A DNA stretch of 64,000 nucleotides, from assembly GCF_011378855.1 (NCBI RefSeq), contig NZ_WTLB01000002.1, forward strand, positions 1-64,000, in the 5' to 3' direction. The DNA is from Pseudoalteromonas sp. Z1A8. GTDB taxonomy: Bacteria; Pseudomonadota; Gammaproteobacteria; Enterobacterales; Alteromonadaceae. Below the pieces are notes generated by a model. That model was not told the DNA's origin. It saw only the letters and a list, made by a program, of their open reading frames with translations, and ran no database searches. Within the stretch, counting starts at the first letter, position 1, and each line of letters opens with the position of its first letter. Below, one piece after another: positions 9,255 to 19,483 of this stretch. The position numbers were made by a program, and so were the translations under genes.

Positions 9255-12200
9255 TTATACGTGTGCAAGTTGCACAGCTTGTTCTATATCTACAGCAACC
9301 ATACGCGATACGCCAGGTTCTGCCATAGTAACACCCGTTAATCTACCTGCCATTTCCATCGCAATTTTATTATGACTAATATAAATAAACTGCACAGATT
9401 GTGACATTTCTTCAACCAAACGACAAAAACGCACAACGTTGGCATCATCTAATGGTGCATCTACTTCGTCCAGCATACAGAAAGGAGCTGGATTGAGCCT
9501 GAATATAGAAAACACTAATGATAATGCGGTCAGCGCTTTTTCTCCACCACTTAACAAATGAATTGTTGAATTTTTCTTTCCAGGTGGTCGTGCCATTATA
9601 CTAACACCACTTTCGAGTAAATCGTCACTGGTTAATTCTAAATACGCGCTCCCGCCACCAAAAACTTTAGGAAAAAGCTCTGCAAAGTCTTCGTTAACTT
9701 GATCGAACGTCGCTTTAAAGCGTGTTTTAGTCTCACTATCAATTTTACGAATAGCCCCTTCAAGAGTACTTAACGCTTTGGTTAAGTCATCTAATTGATT
9801 ATCAAGATAATCACTACGGGCTTTAGCTAAATCAAACTCTTCTATTGCCGCTAAATTTACCGCGCCTAATTTTTCTAACTGATTAGTAAATCCGGCTAAC
9901 TGATTTTGCGCTGCACTTAAGTTCAATGAATCAGGTAATTCATCGAGTATTGCTTTTAAACTTTGCTTTAAATCTTCTAATGGTTCGAGGGCAAGCTGCG
10001 CTTTTATAAGTAAACTTTGTTCTTCAATTGTTAGCTTTTGATGCTGCTCTTGCAAGCCCACCAGCTCACCTTGTGAGTTTTTAAGACTTGCTTGCTTGGT
10101 GTTTAAACTTTCTTTAGCGTGAGATAATTCTTTTTGTAGCACTACCAGTGCCTGCTCGCCTTTTTGATGCTGCGATAAAAACTGCGTTATTTTATCGCTA
10201 AGCTCTTGCTCTGGTATAAGCAGCTCTTCTATTTCATTGAGTAGTTCTTGCGCACCTTCAGATGCACTAACGTGCTCCTGCTCTGCATGGCTCAATTTGG
10301 TTTGGCTTAACTGCCATTCACTGCGTGCCTTTTGCTCTGAGAGCGTTGCCTTATGCGCTTGCGTTTTATATTGCTCAAGCATGCTTAATGCTTCGCTATA
10401 ACTTTTATCACTTTGTGAGCGCAGGCTATTTGCAACGTCTACCTCATCCGCTAAGTTAAGTTGCTGCTCATTTAACACTTCCAATTGCTCTGTTTGCTCA
10501 TCAAGCACGTTATTTAATTGCAAAAGCGCAGTGGTTAATTGCTGTTTTTGTTGCTGTAGCTTTTCTAGTTGAAGCTTAAAGTGCGCTACTTGCTGTTTGA
10601 GCATATCGCTGCGTGTACCGGCTACTGCTATATTTTGCGCAAGCTCATGTATGGCTTCTTTTAGCTCGCTTTGCTCGTTAATTAACTTTATTTGATCAGC
10701 TGTATGTTCATCACGAGTGTGTGTTACTTGTTTTAGCTCATCCTCGGCATTGGTTAACTGCTGAGCTTTATCCTGCAATTGCTTATGCTTTAAAAGTAAT
10801 GAGTTTTCGGCATTGCGATCAGCACTTACATGCCAGTTACGACCATATAAAGCACCGTTTTTATCCATAACGGCTGTATAAAAAGCATCGTTTAACAGCG
10901 TTAGATCACCGCTCTCGCTATAAGCAATACGCGATAAATGATCTGGGTACACGCCGCTTGTTATGAATGCCGCTAAGCTATTTTCAGCAATGTGCTTAGT
11001 ACTAATTGGCCACACACTATTATCAGCTTGCTGCTCACTTACATTTAAGTGATCTAGCGATTTAAGTGCTTGCTCTATTAAGGGCTCAAAGCCTTCTTTA
11101 ACACTTAGCTGATTAAACAAACCATTAGTACTTTCACTTTCTTCATCAAGCCCTAATGTACTTTTAAGCCCGGTTATACTAGCTTTTAACTCGTTTATTG
11201 TTTGAGTAAGCGCTGAGTATTGCTTTTGTGAGTTATTAACACGCTCATTTTGCACTTCAAGCTTAGCACTGCACTGTGTATGCGCTGTTTGTTTAGCGGC
11301 CAGTTCTTGAGTTAATGTTTGTGTTTGCTGTGTTTGCTGCGTTAATTGCTGTTCTACATCGCTACTTTGTAAGTCAGTAAGCTGCGCAGTTAACTGATCA
11401 ATTTTCTCGTTAACATGATCAATTTGCTGCTGAGTTTGCTTAATATGGCTGCTATGCAGTTGCGCATTATTATTAAGTTGTTGCTGTTGCTCACACAAAG
11501 CTTGCCAGTGAGTGTTACGGCGCTGCTTAAGTGCTAATAAGTCCTCAAGCTCATGCGTTAACTTCCTAACTTGCTCTTCGCACATTAGGCTGTTTTCACT
11601 TGCCTCTTGTAGGGTTTCATTTAGCTGTTCGCACACAATTTGCTGCTGCGTTTTAACCTCAGTGCTATGGATTTGGCGTTGCTGTAGTTTAATTAAATTT
11701 TGTTTAAGTGTTTGGGTTTGCTGCTTTACACTTATTTGCTGTTGCTCAGCGCGAGTAAGCTCGGTGTGTATTACATGTTGCTGGTGCTGTGCATCGCTTA
11801 GTTTATCTTGCTGAGCTTGCACTTGTCCTTCTAAGCTTGCAAGTACATCGTCATGCCCTGAGTTAGCTGTTTTAAAAAACGAAATCTGATCGTTCAGCTT
11901 TTTAATTTGGGCACTTTTTTCAAGTTGTTGCTGGTGTAGCTTTTGCCACTTTAAAACCGCAATTTGCCCTTTTAGCGTGCGCTCTTGCGCTTTTAACTCA
12001 CGGTATTTTTTTGCATCAACTGACTGCACAGCGAGTTTATCTAACTGGCTTTGCAGCTCTTTACGCACATCGAGTAAACGTTCAAGGTTTTCGCGGGTGC
12101 TTTTAATACGTGTTTGGGTTTCGCGGCGGCGTTCTTTGTATTTAGAAACGCCAGCGGCTTCTTCTAAAAATACGCGTAGCTCTTGTGGTTTACTTTCTAT

Positions 12201-12656
12201 TAAGCGCGAGATCATCCCTTGCTCAATAATCGCATAACTTCGCGGACCAAGGCCAGTACCTAAGAATATATCGGTAATATCGCGCTTACGGCATTTACTA
12301 CCATTTAAAAAATATAGTGACTGCCCGTCGCGCGTTACTAAACGCTTAATGGCAATTTGGTTTCTGTCGGCAAATGTATTCGAAGGATTACCTTTGTCGT
12401 TATCAAAAACAAGCTCTACGGAGGCTTGCGATATGGCTTTACGATTGGTTGAGCCATTAAAAATAACGTCGGTCATGGCATCGCCACGCAGATTTTTAGC
12501 AGAGCTTTCACCTAGCACCCATCGCACTGCATCAATAACGTTCGATTTGCCACAGCCATTAGGGCCTACAACACACGTCATTTGATCAGGAAATGGAATT
12601 TTAGTGGGCTCTACAAACGATTTAAAGCCCGCTAATTTAATAGTGCTTAAGCGCAT
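9255..12656 (-). CDS. smc: Chromosome partition protein SMC
   Basis: ATPase of the SMC-ScpAB condensin, which organises and segregates the chromosome. The 1133 residues show an N-terminal Walker A (GPNGCGKS, 31-38), two very long coiled coils rich in Gln/Lys/Glu, a hinge around 500-620, the ABC signature LLSGGEKAL and a Walker B with FCMLDEVDAPLDD near the C-terminus. The length is slightly short for the family but complete. It heads the smc-zipA-ligA cluster. Confidence 0.97.
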   Translation of the reverse strand: MRLSTIKLAGFKSFVEPTKIPFPDQMTCVVGPNGCGKSNVIDAVRWVLGESSAKNLRGDAMTDVIFNGSTNRKAISQASVELVFDNDKGNPSNTFADRNQIAIKRLVTRDGQSLYFLNGSKCRKRDITDIFLGTGLGPRSYAIIEQGMISRLIESKPQELRVFLEEAAGVSKYKERRRETQTRIKSTRENLERLLDVRKELQSQLDKLAVQSVDAKKYRELKAQERTLKGQIAVLKWQKLHQQQLEKSAQIKKLNDQISFFKTANSGHDDVLASLEGQVQAQQDKLSDAQHQQHVIHTELTRAEQQQISVKQQTQTLKQNLIKLQQRQIHSTEVKTQQQIVCEQLNETLQEASENSLMCEEQVRKLTHELEDLLALKQRRNTHWQALCEQQQQLNNNAQLHSSHIKQTQQQIDHVNEKIDQLTAQLTDLQSSDVEQQLTQQTQQTQTLTQELAAKQTAHTQCSAKLEVQNERVNNSQKQYSALTQTINELKASITGLKSTLGLDEESESTNGLFNQLSVKEGFEPLIEQALKSLDHLNVSEQQADNSVWPISTKHIAENSLAAFITSGVYPDHLSRIAYSESGDLTLLNDAFYTAVMDKNGALYGRNWHVSADRNAENSLLLKHKQLQDKAQQLTNAEDELKQVTHTRDEHTADQIKLINEQSELKEAIHELAQNIAVAGTRSDMLKQQVAHFKLQLEKLQQQKQQLTTALLQLNNVLDEQTEQLEVLNEQQLNLADEVDVANSLRSQSDKSYSEALSMLEQYKTQAHKATLSEQKARSEWQLSQTKLSHAEQEHVSASEGAQELLNEIEELLIPEQELSDKITQFLSQHQKGEQALVVLQKELSHAKESLNTKQASLKNSQGELVGLQEQHQKLTIEEQSLLIKAQLALEPLEDLKQSLKAILDELPDSLNLSAAQNQLAGFTNQLEKLGAVNLAAIEEFDLAKARSDYLDNQLDDLTKALSTLEGAIRKIDSETKTRFKATFDQVNEDFAELFPKVFGGGSAYLELTSDDLLESGVSIMARPPGKKNSTIHLLSGGEKALTALSLVFSIFRLNPAPFCMLDEVDAPLDDANVVRFCRLVEEMSQSVQFIYISHNKIAMEMAGRLTGVTMAEPGVSRMVAVDIEQAVQLAHV

Positions 12657-12724
12657 CTTTTTGTTATTACCAATTTATTGTTGTTATTGATTACAAACAA
12701 TTTAACTCATAAATAGTTAAAAAG

Positions 12725-13456
12725 TTAAGCTTGGCGTTTAAAGTTATCTAAAATAATACCCGTAGCCATTGCCACATTTAGCGATTCTGCACCACCAAAA
12801 GCGGGAATGGTGATTTTATTAGTGACTAACTTTGCACATTCATCGCGTATACCATGCGACTCACTGCCCATTAGTAAAACGCCTGAGCCCGTAAATTGGG
12901 TTTTATGTACACTTTGTCCATCTAAAAACGCACCGTAAACAGGTAGGTTTAAAGACTGTAAATAATCAGGTAAATCTACTTGGCTTACCGATACCCTTAC
13001 AAATGAGCCCATCGTGGCACTAATTGTTTTAGGATTATACGCATCGGCGCTGTCGGTACTGGTTACTATATGTTTAATGCCGTACCAATCAGCCACTCTA
13101 ATTATAGTGCCTAAATTACCAGGATCAGATACGCCATCAAGCGCGAGTATTAAGCCATTGGCTTTAGGTAGCTCTGCATTTGGCATATCAACAATAGCAA
13201 TAGCTGCATTATTGCTCACTAATGTACTAGCTTTAGTAAGAGACTCTTCATCTGCTTCAATAAAGTTAGCGTGCTGATATTTACCTTGATACGTACTTAT
13301 AAATTCGTTTGTGGCAAAAATATTAACCACATTTAATGGGCTGTTTAATAACTCAAGTACGTTTTTTTCACCCTGTACAAGGTATTGATTATATTGCTTT
13401 CGGTACTTTTTTTGGCCAAGTTGGCGAATAAGTTTGAGTTGGTTTTTTGAAATCAT
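12725..13456 (-). CDS. SpoU/TrmH-family RNA 2'-O-methyltransferase
   Basis: An SAM-dependent ribose methyltransferase with the trefoil-knot SPOUT fold. An N-terminal substrate-binding region (1-90) is followed by the catalytic domain with the three family motifs: DPGNLGTIIR, LLMGSESHGI and SLNVAMATGIIL. The 243-residue length fits the TrmH/RlmB-like group. The exact target (rRNA or tRNA) cannot be read from the sequence. The gene is leftward, 68 nt upstream of smc. Confidence 0.9.
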   Translation of the reverse strand: MISKNQLKLIRQLGQKKYRKQYNQYLVQGEKNVLELLNSPLNVVNIFATNEFISTYQGKYQHANFIEADEESLTKASTLVSNNAAIAIVDMPNAELPKANGLILALDGVSDPGNLGTIIRVADWYGIKHIVTSTDSADAYNPKTISATMGSFVRVSVSQVDLPDYLQSLNLPVYGAFLDGQSVHKTQFTGSGVLLMGSESHGIRDECAKLVTNKITIPAFGGAESLNVAMATGIILDNFKRQA

Positions 13457-13534
13457 AACAGCCCCATAAAATTATCCGCCCAGTATAACAGATTTAGCAA
13501 TCACTTCTGAACTTCAAAAATACAAAAGTGCTTA

Positions 13535-15583
13535 TTAAGCGACATCTAAACTCGCTATTTTTTTAGCGCTTCTCTCAAAAGTGAGATTAATGCGCATAAA
13601 CATCCCTTTAATGGTTTCTACTTGGCTACTTTCACCTGCGGCATCTACTAGCTCTGCGTATAAGGCGTCCGATTTATTTTTAAACTCATTACTACACTTA
13701 CCTTTAGTAGCTAATAAAAAAGCATCTGCAAGGGATTGCTGCCAGCTAATAAGTTGCTTTAAATCCTTACCTGCTAGGTTTGTACAAATTGACTGCAAGC
13801 GAATAGATGCATGCCCTACATTTAAAGCCGTTAAGGCTAAATCGGTAATAGCGCGTGAATGCGACCCTTGATCGTAGTTAGCTAAACGCAGTAAGCGGTC
13901 AGACATTCTACGGTTATACCAAATAGCTGGCGTACGCTGCTGATGTATTTGAAGCAAATCTTGATGAGTTGTTTTAAATACTCTATGCACAAGCAAGCGT
14001 ACACTGGGCCCTGTTATTAAATGAAATACCCAAAACAAAATACTCACTCCTGTAAAAATAGCCATGGCAGCACTTAATGTATAATCGATAGAAAACGCTA
14101 AGCTCATATCGGTGCTTGGGCGCACTAAAATAGAAAACGGAATACAAAACCCTAAACCGTAAGGTAGTGTAGCTCTATCGCCAAGCAGTAGTAATCCTAA
14201 AAAGTAAGGGCCCGCTAGCACTAAGATTAAAATCTCTAATTGCCCTCCGCTTTGCGATAATAAATTAAGCGCGTAAAAAATAGTTACAATTGATGCGACC
14301 ACTATGCCAATAAGTAGGCGCTTTATTACCACTTTTAACATGGCAAGCGGAATGCGCGCTAACATGATTGAAAAAATTACCGGTAAAATCATGATCATTA
14401 ATGCAGCTGACGAGCCTGTACTTATCCAAATGCATGCGCCAATAACAAAAACGAGACTCGTTCTAAGCCCTACAAAAACACCTGCTAGCGGGTCGCGATA
14501 AGTAAGCATACTTGGGGCATTTAGTAAGCTTTTGTCTCGTTCCTCAAGTGCCTTATAAGCTTTTAGTAAAACGGTTAACTCTGAGGCCACTTCTAACGCG
14601 AGTGACAGCATATGAGATTCAAAGGGAGAGTCTGTTTGGTTCTCAGCTTTAAGGGCTGTTAAGTTTTTTCTGTATGTTTTTACTTCACCCGCGCAATACT
14701 CAAAACAATCTGACTTTGCAATATTGCATAAAACATCACTTAAGTTTTGCATTAGCTTGGTTAAGTCGGGGGTGATTAGCTCAGTGTGGCTGCGCTGTAA
14801 ACGACCAAATATTTGTATTAAAGCAAGTAACGAAAGCACTTTTTGCGAAACTTGGTTAGCAGCGCGCGAACGACCAGGGCCTTTAGGGCCTTCGTATCTT
14901 ACTGCGCTTGAGTCTTCGTTTATTACGCCCAGTGTGGCCATAATTCCATCGATTTGCTGATGACGTTTTTCGTGGGTGCCTTTTGTGTCTATTTCGGTAA
15001 CTAAGTAGTTAAGTGTTTGGTTAATAACAGAGCGAGCTTGAACCTGTAATGTCTCTTTAACTTTAACTGGCCAAAATAAATGGCTAACTAATCCCGCACA
15101 AATAGACCCAACCACTATCTCGCTCATACGCGATTGTGCTATATCAAACACAGCTTGGCTGCTTACTGTTGTTGGGTTTGCCATAACTAAAAGTACTATA
15201 ATTTCGGCCGTTACAGCTGCCATTGCAAAAGCATAAACAAAATTAGCTTGGCGCACCATTGCCGAAAGCGCTGAATTTAACCCAAGCCACAATGCTAAAG
15301 TTCCAAGCGCTAAATAAGGGTAAGGCATAAGCTGAGTAAGCAGCAATATACCAAATAAGCCACCAATAATAGTGCCTACAATTTGGCAAATTGCTTTTTC
15401 TACAACTAAACCGCTTTCTGGCCGTAACTGCAAAAATATAGCTGATACTAGTGCCCAATAAGGCCTATCAAGATTGAGATACATAGCAACGCTTAACGAC
15501 ATTGCCATAGCAATAACGCCTTTTGTTGCAAAAATAATGGCCTGTTTTTTAGGAAAAAACAAATTCCTCAATACATCACCCAA
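13535..15583 (-). CDS. FUSC-family efflux protein, AaeB-like
   Basis: Inner-membrane transporter subunit likely exporting aromatic carboxylic acids or similar compounds together with the fusion protein encoded next to it. The 682 residues contain two blocks of membrane helices (about 20-175 and 370-520) separated by cytoplasmic helical regions, as in AaeB/YhcP and aromatic-acid exporters. It begins 10 nt after the AaeA-like gene and is the last gene of a leftward aaeX-aaeA-aaeB type operon. The substrate is inferred from the family only. Confidence 0.88.
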   Translation of the reverse strand: MGDVLRNLFFPKKQAIIFATKGVIAMAMSLSVAMYLNLDRPYWALVSAIFLQLRPESGLVVEKAICQIVGTIIGGLFGILLLTQLMPYPYLALGTLALWLGLNSALSAMVRQANFVYAFAMAAVTAEIIVLLVMANPTTVSSQAVFDIAQSRMSEIVVGSICAGLVSHLFWPVKVKETLQVQARSVINQTLNYLVTEIDTKGTHEKRHQQIDGIMATLGVINEDSSAVRYEGPKGPGRSRAANQVSQKVLSLLALIQIFGRLQRSHTELITPDLTKLMQNLSDVLCNIAKSDCFEYCAGEVKTYRKNLTALKAENQTDSPFESHMLSLALEVASELTVLLKAYKALEERDKSLLNAPSMLTYRDPLAGVFVGLRTSLVFVIGACIWISTGSSAALMIMILPVIFSIMLARIPLAMLKVVIKRLLIGIVVASIVTIFYALNLLSQSGGQLEILILVLAGPYFLGLLLLGDRATLPYGLGFCIPFSILVRPSTDMSLAFSIDYTLSAAMAIFTGVSILFWVFHLITGPSVRLLVHRVFKTTHQDLLQIHQQRTPAIWYNRRMSDRLLRLANYDQGSHSRAITDLALTALNVGHASIRLQSICTNLAGKDLKQLISWQQSLADAFLLATKGKCSNEFKNKSDALYAELVDAAGESSQVETIKGMFMRINLTFERSAKKIASLDVA

Positions 15584-15593
15584 GGCATTCTCC

Positions 15594-16454
15594 CTACTGA
15601 GTATTGAGGTGTATTGTGGCGGTCATTCCGGCGCTAAGCTGTATATCCTCTGGCACCGAATCTAGTTTTATATCAACAGGAATTCGCTGTGATAAACGCA
15701 CCCAGTTAAATGTTTGCTGTACCACGGGTAAAAGCTGTGTATTACTTTGCGTGTTTGTATTCGCAATGGCTTTACCCACACTAATTACATGCCCGGTTAA
15801 AGCCTTGCCACCGCTTAACAGTGATATTTTAGCTTTTTGATTGTCATGGATTAAAGGAATTTTAGTTTCTTCAAAGTAACCCGTAACGTAAAACGAATCT
15901 GATTTTACAATGGCAAATACCGATTTGCCTTGAGCTACATAATTACCTTGGCGTAAGTTTAAGTTAATAATTTGCCCACTAACGGGGGCATACACTTTTG
16001 TTCTATCAAAGTTAAGTTGAGCTAATGCTTGATCTGTTTTTGCAAGTTCATAATTGGCTTTTGCTATTTTTGAATTAATGCGTGTTGACTCAAGCCCTTC
16101 TTCACTAATTGCTTGCTGAGTGTTTAAACCTTTTCGGCGAGCTAGTTTATGTTTTGCCAACTCCCAAGTGTATAAAGCATTTTCAGTAGTCGCTTTACTC
16201 CTATCAAGTGCCGCTTGGTAGCGTTTGTTGTCAACACTAAAAAGTAAGTCACCTTTTTTTATATTTTGACCATCTTTAATGTTTAGCCCAATTACCCACC
16301 CCGACACATCGGGCGAAACGGTGACTATTTCAGCTCGAATACGACCATCTCGAGTCCAAGGAGTATGCATGTAATCAGTCCATACCCATCGTCCTGCAAA
16401 TACAGCGGCTATAACAACGATTATGGTTAAAAGTATACGTAGATATTTTGTCAT
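15594..16454 (-). CDS. HlyD-family membrane fusion protein, AaeA-like
   Basis: Periplasmic adaptor with one N-terminal membrane anchor (about 5-25). A biotinyl-lipoyl-like hairpin domain begins at the WTRDGRIRAEIVTVSPDVSG segment, and an alpha-helical hairpin and beta-barrel follow. The 286-residue length suits the family. It sits between the AaeX-like gene (5 nt upstream) and the FUSC pump gene (10 nt downstream), which defines a complete efflux operon. Confidence 0.92.
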   Translation of the reverse strand: MTKYLRILLTIIVVIAAVFAGRWVWTDYMHTPWTRDGRIRAEIVTVSPDVSGWVIGLNIKDGQNIKKGDLLFSVDNKRYQAALDRSKATTENALYTWELAKHKLARRKGLNTQQAISEEGLESTRINSKIAKANYELAKTDQALAQLNFDRTKVYAPVSGQIINLNLRQGNYVAQGKSVFAIVKSDSFYVTGYFEETKIPLIHDNQKAKISLLSGGKALTGHVISVGKAIANTNTQSNTQLLPVVQQTFNWVRLSQRIPVDIKLDSVPEDIQLSAGMTATIHLNTQ

Positions 16455-16459
16455 CTAAT

Positions 16460-16663
16460 TTATCTTCCACTGAGTAGGTAAACGGTTAAGGCCAAATAAC
16501 AAATAAATAAAGACACCTCAAACCAAGCCACCTTCCAAATACGGTCGTGCCAATCTAAACGATGTAATATAAAACGTGTAATGGCTGTTAAAATAAAAGC
16601 GATAGGAAAGTAAATAATCAAAGGGCTAAACTCTACCCCGCCTAAAACAACTGCTTGCAGCAT
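16460..16663 (-). CDS. DUF1656 small membrane protein, AaeX-like
   Basis: A 67-residue protein with two membrane helices, starting MLQAVVLGGVEFSPLIIYFP, which matches the pattern of AaeX/DUF1656 proteins that precede AaeA and AaeB. Its role is unknown, but it is probably a structural partner of the pump. First gene of the leftward operon. Confidence 0.88.
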   Translation of the reverse strand: MLQAVVLGGVEFSPLIIYFPIAFILTAITRFILHRLDWHDRIWKVAWFEVSLFICYLALTVYLLSGR

Positions 16664-16882
16664 AATAAAAATCCATATGTGTTTAAAAACGGTTAAAAGT
16701 TGAGTGCGATAAAGCAGATATCTAATTATATTAATTTTGTGCTTAATTTAAAATTAATAGGCACACAATTTTAAGCCTACTGCTAATACTTATAGCCTTT
16801 TAATCAGCTACTTGCAAAACTGTGGTGTTATTATAAACATTGAATTTTGCACCAAATTTAGGTAAATTAACAAAAAAACAAC

Positions 16883-18007
16883 ATGGATATAATTTTAATG
16901 GAATCAATACACCCTACTCCCCCCGAAGCAAACCCACCAGTAAATGAGCCTGCTGAACCCATATTTAGCGGAAAAGTGCAGTTTAGTGGTAAAGGCGGTG
17001 AGTTTTTTGGCATTTGGATTGTGAATATATTACTGAGTGTTATTACGCTCGGCATATACTCTGCGTGGGCTAAAGTACGTACGCATCGCTATTTTTACGG
17101 TCATACTCGAATAGATGGTCATAGTTTTGACTACCTAGCAACGCCAATACAAATTTTAAAAGGCCGGATTTTAGCGGTTATTGTGTTTTTTATTTACACA
17201 TTCTCTATTAGCTTTATGCCTATACTTGGCCTGTTTATTGCTATTGGTTTTATCTTTTTAATGCCATGGATTATTAACCAAGGTTTACGTTTTAATCTGC
17301 GTATGACGCGCCATCGTAATGTTCGCTTTGCTTTTAAAGGCAGTTATGGCGAAGCCTTTGTTAACTTTATACTTTTACCTATAGCAAGCATATTTACACT
17401 CTATTTATTAATGCCTTATGTTATAAAACGTATTGATAGCTATATCCATAGCAACATTAGTTACGGCGACCAACCACTTACTGTAAATCTAAAAGGCGAA
17501 ACCTATTACCTAACAGCGCTAATTTGTTTTGTGGTCAGCTCTATCACAATGGTGGTATTTATGGGGATTTTAGGATTATTTGGCCTCAACTTATTAGATG
17601 TTGAAAATGCACAAAACTTAGAAAACTCCCCTGCTATGGTTATGCTTCCTATATTTATGATGATTGCCTATGTGCTAATGATTGCCATTGTTTCAGCTGT
17701 ATGGCACGCCGCTATTAGAAATCACATTTTTGATAACAGCCATTTTGAAGGCGTTGCTACATTTAAATCAGAGCTAAAGCCCATTCCTTTCGCCGTTTTA
17801 CTACTCACTAATATGTTGGCTATTGTATTTTCTTTAGGGCTTGCATACCCATGGACAAAAGTACGTACATCAAAAATGCTTGCCGATGTAACTAACGTCA
17901 CTATTTATCCTGGTGCATTGAATCTGATTGATACCGCGCAGGATCAGCAATCATCATTTGCTGAAGAAGCTGCAAACGTATTTGATATTGACCTTTCTTT
18001 AACTTAA
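16883..18007 (+). CDS. YjgN/DUF898-family membrane protein
   Basis: A 374-residue polytopic inner-membrane protein of unknown biochemical role. After a Pro-rich N-terminus, the repeated family motif appears twice (GIYSAWAKVRTHRYFYGHT near 60-80 and LAYPWTKVRTSKML near 325-340), showing the internal duplication of DUF898 proteins. About eight membrane helices. The downstream M48 peptidase starts 9 nt later, a pairing often seen for this family. A start at the internal Met (MESIHP) is possible. Confidence 0.88.
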   Translation: MDIILMESIHPTPPEANPPVNEPAEPIFSGKVQFSGKGGEFFGIWIVNILLSVITLGIYSAWAKVRTHRYFYGHTRIDGHSFDYLATPIQILKGRILAVIVFFIYTFSISFMPILGLFIAIGFIFLMPWIINQGLRFNLRMTRHRNVRFAFKGSYGEAFVNFILLPIASIFTLYLLMPYVIKRIDSYIHSNISYGDQPLTVNLKGETYYLTALICFVVSSITMVVFMGILGLFGLNLLDVENAQNLENSPAMVMLPIFMMIAYVLMIAIVSAVWHAAIRNHIFDNSHFEGVATFKSELKPIPFAVLLLTNMLAIVFSLGLAYPWTKVRTSKMLADVTNVTIYPGALNLIDTAQDQQSSFAEEAANVFDIDLSLT

Positions 18008-18016
18008 GAGCTCACT

Positions 18017-19039
18017 ATGCATGTAAAGGGACATTTTTTTCCCAAAGCATCGAGTAATTATCAGGTGTGTGTTGCAACTATTAGCGACACACACATTGAA
18101 ATTATTAACGATGAATATGTTATTGCTCGCCACGCAATCTCAAGTCTTAATTTAAGTTCGGGGATGGCAGGACTTGCTGACGAACTAAACTTTGAAGATG
18201 GCAGTCGTTTTATTCCACTTGATGTAAGTTACAGGTGGCCATTTAAAGAAAATAACCATCATATAATGGAACGCCTTGAAAAAAGTAAGTGGGCCATTTT
18301 AGCCGCCGTAATTTTTACGCCACTATTTATGTGGTTAGTACTTTATAAAGCAGTGCCCGCCATTGCTGTTTATAGTGTTGATACCCTACCGCGTAGTGTT
18401 GTAGAGCAAATGGGTGAGCAGAGTTTTACCCTTATTAAAAAAATTGCGCTTGACCCAAGTGAGCTACCCGCAGAGCAGCAAGCTAAAGTACAAGCGCATT
18501 TTAAAGATATGCTTAATGCATTATCGCTTGATCAATCAGTTTATCGATTATCGTTTTATAAATCAGACAGTTTTGGCGCTAATGCATTCGCACTACCCCA
18601 TGGTCGCATAGTCGTCACCGATGAGTTAGCCAATTTACTTGCCGATAAACCCAATGCGCTAAAAGCGGTATTGCTACACGAAATGGGTCATGTAGTCCAC
18701 CAGCATAGCGTACGTATTACAGCGCAATCTGCCGCAAGTACGATTGTGTTAGCGGTTGTATTTGGTGATTTAGAAGGTGTTGCAGAGGTTGTATTAGGTA
18801 CGGGTGCATCGTTTGCTCAGCAAGGATTTTCACGTGATATGGAACGTGAAGCTGATAGTTTTGCACTCATACAACTTGAACACTTAGGATATTCGAGCAA
18901 TGACTTTGCTGATGCAATTGAAGCACTGCAAAGTGCACATACTAGCGAAAACGAACACCTTGAAAAAGTGAATAACTTATTAGAGTACTTATCTAGCCAC
19001 CCAAGTGCACAAGAGCGTATTGATAATGCTAGGAAATAA
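18017..19039 (+). CDS. M48-family zinc metallopeptidase, membrane anchored
   Basis: A predicted protease with a soluble N-terminal region, one membrane helix (about 92-112) and a C-terminal peptidase domain. The zinc motif is HEMGH (H221, E222, H225) and the third ligand is likely the Glu in MEREADSFA. It is cotranscribed with the YjgN-like gene. A role in envelope quality control, as for other M48 enzymes, is an inference. Its end overlaps the next reading frame. Confidence 0.92.
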   Translation: MHVKGHFFPKASSNYQVCVATISDTHIEIINDEYVIARHAISSLNLSSGMAGLADELNFEDGSRFIPLDVSYRWPFKENNHHIMERLEKSKWAILAAVIFTPLFMWLVLYKAVPAIAVYSVDTLPRSVVEQMGEQSFTLIKKIALDPSELPAEQQAKVQAHFKDMLNALSLDQSVYRLSFYKSDSFGANAFALPHGRIVVTDELANLLADKPNALKAVLLHEMGHVVHQHSVRITAQSAASTIVLAVVFGDLEGVAEVVLGTGASFAQQGFSRDMEREADSFALIQLEHLGYSSNDFADAIEALQSAHTSENEHLEKVNNLLEYLSSHPSAQERIDNARK

Positions 19040-19424
19040 TCGCGGTTATATTCAACTTGCTCGCTACATAGTGAGTTTAAGTTGGATATATCACGGCTTT
19101 TTCCCAAAGCTTTATCACGTAGCGCCACTTGAAAAGTTAATGACGGGCAGTGCTGGTTTTTCAGCCGAAGTGTCTGACTTGATTACACGTTCGGCGGGTG
19201 TTGGCGAAATTATATTTGGATTGTGTTTATTTGTGTTTTACAAAAATAAACACCTAATAATTTTAAATATTTTAGCGTTAATTGGCCTTTTACTCGCTGT
19301 AGTTGTAATGCAGCCACAATTACTTATTGAAGCATTTAACCCTGTAACTACTAACCTTCCGCTTATTGGGCTAAGCGTTATTTGGTTAAAAGAAATTAAA
19401 TTACTGAATAATCGATACCTCTAA
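19026..19424 (+). CDS. DoxX-like small membrane protein
   Basis: About 132 residues with four membrane helices and a SWIYHGFFPKL motif near the first helix, as in DoxX-like proteins. A longer frame starts at 19005. The ATG at 19026 (MLGNNRGYIQ), overlapping the end of the M48 gene by 14 nt, looks more natural and suggests translational coupling. Function unknown. Confidence 0.75.
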   Translation: MLGNNRGYIQLARYIVSLSWIYHGFFPKLYHVAPLEKLMTGSAGFSAEVSDLITRSAGVGEIIFGLCLFVFYKNKHLIILNILALIGLLLAVVVMQPQLLIEAFNPVTTNLPLIGLSVIWLKEIKLLNNRYL

Positions 19425-19426
19425 CT

Positions 19427-19460
19427 AAAAAAGGGTATGCCAGCGCATACCCTATTTAGT
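19427..19460. terminator. Bidirectional terminator between the DoxX-like gene and speB
   Basis: An 8-bp perfect stem (GGGTATGC/GCATACCC, 19433-19452) with loop CAGC is flanked by A and T tracts. It can end both the rightward DoxX-like transcript and the leftward speB transcript. Confidence 0.85.
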
Positions 19461-19483
19461 TTTAAACTCTATTTTAAAATAAA

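Noticed and set aside
11512-11814. Frames opposite smc rich in Cys and Ser
   Set aside because: Shadows of the Gln/Leu-rich coiled-coil codons of smc on the other strand.
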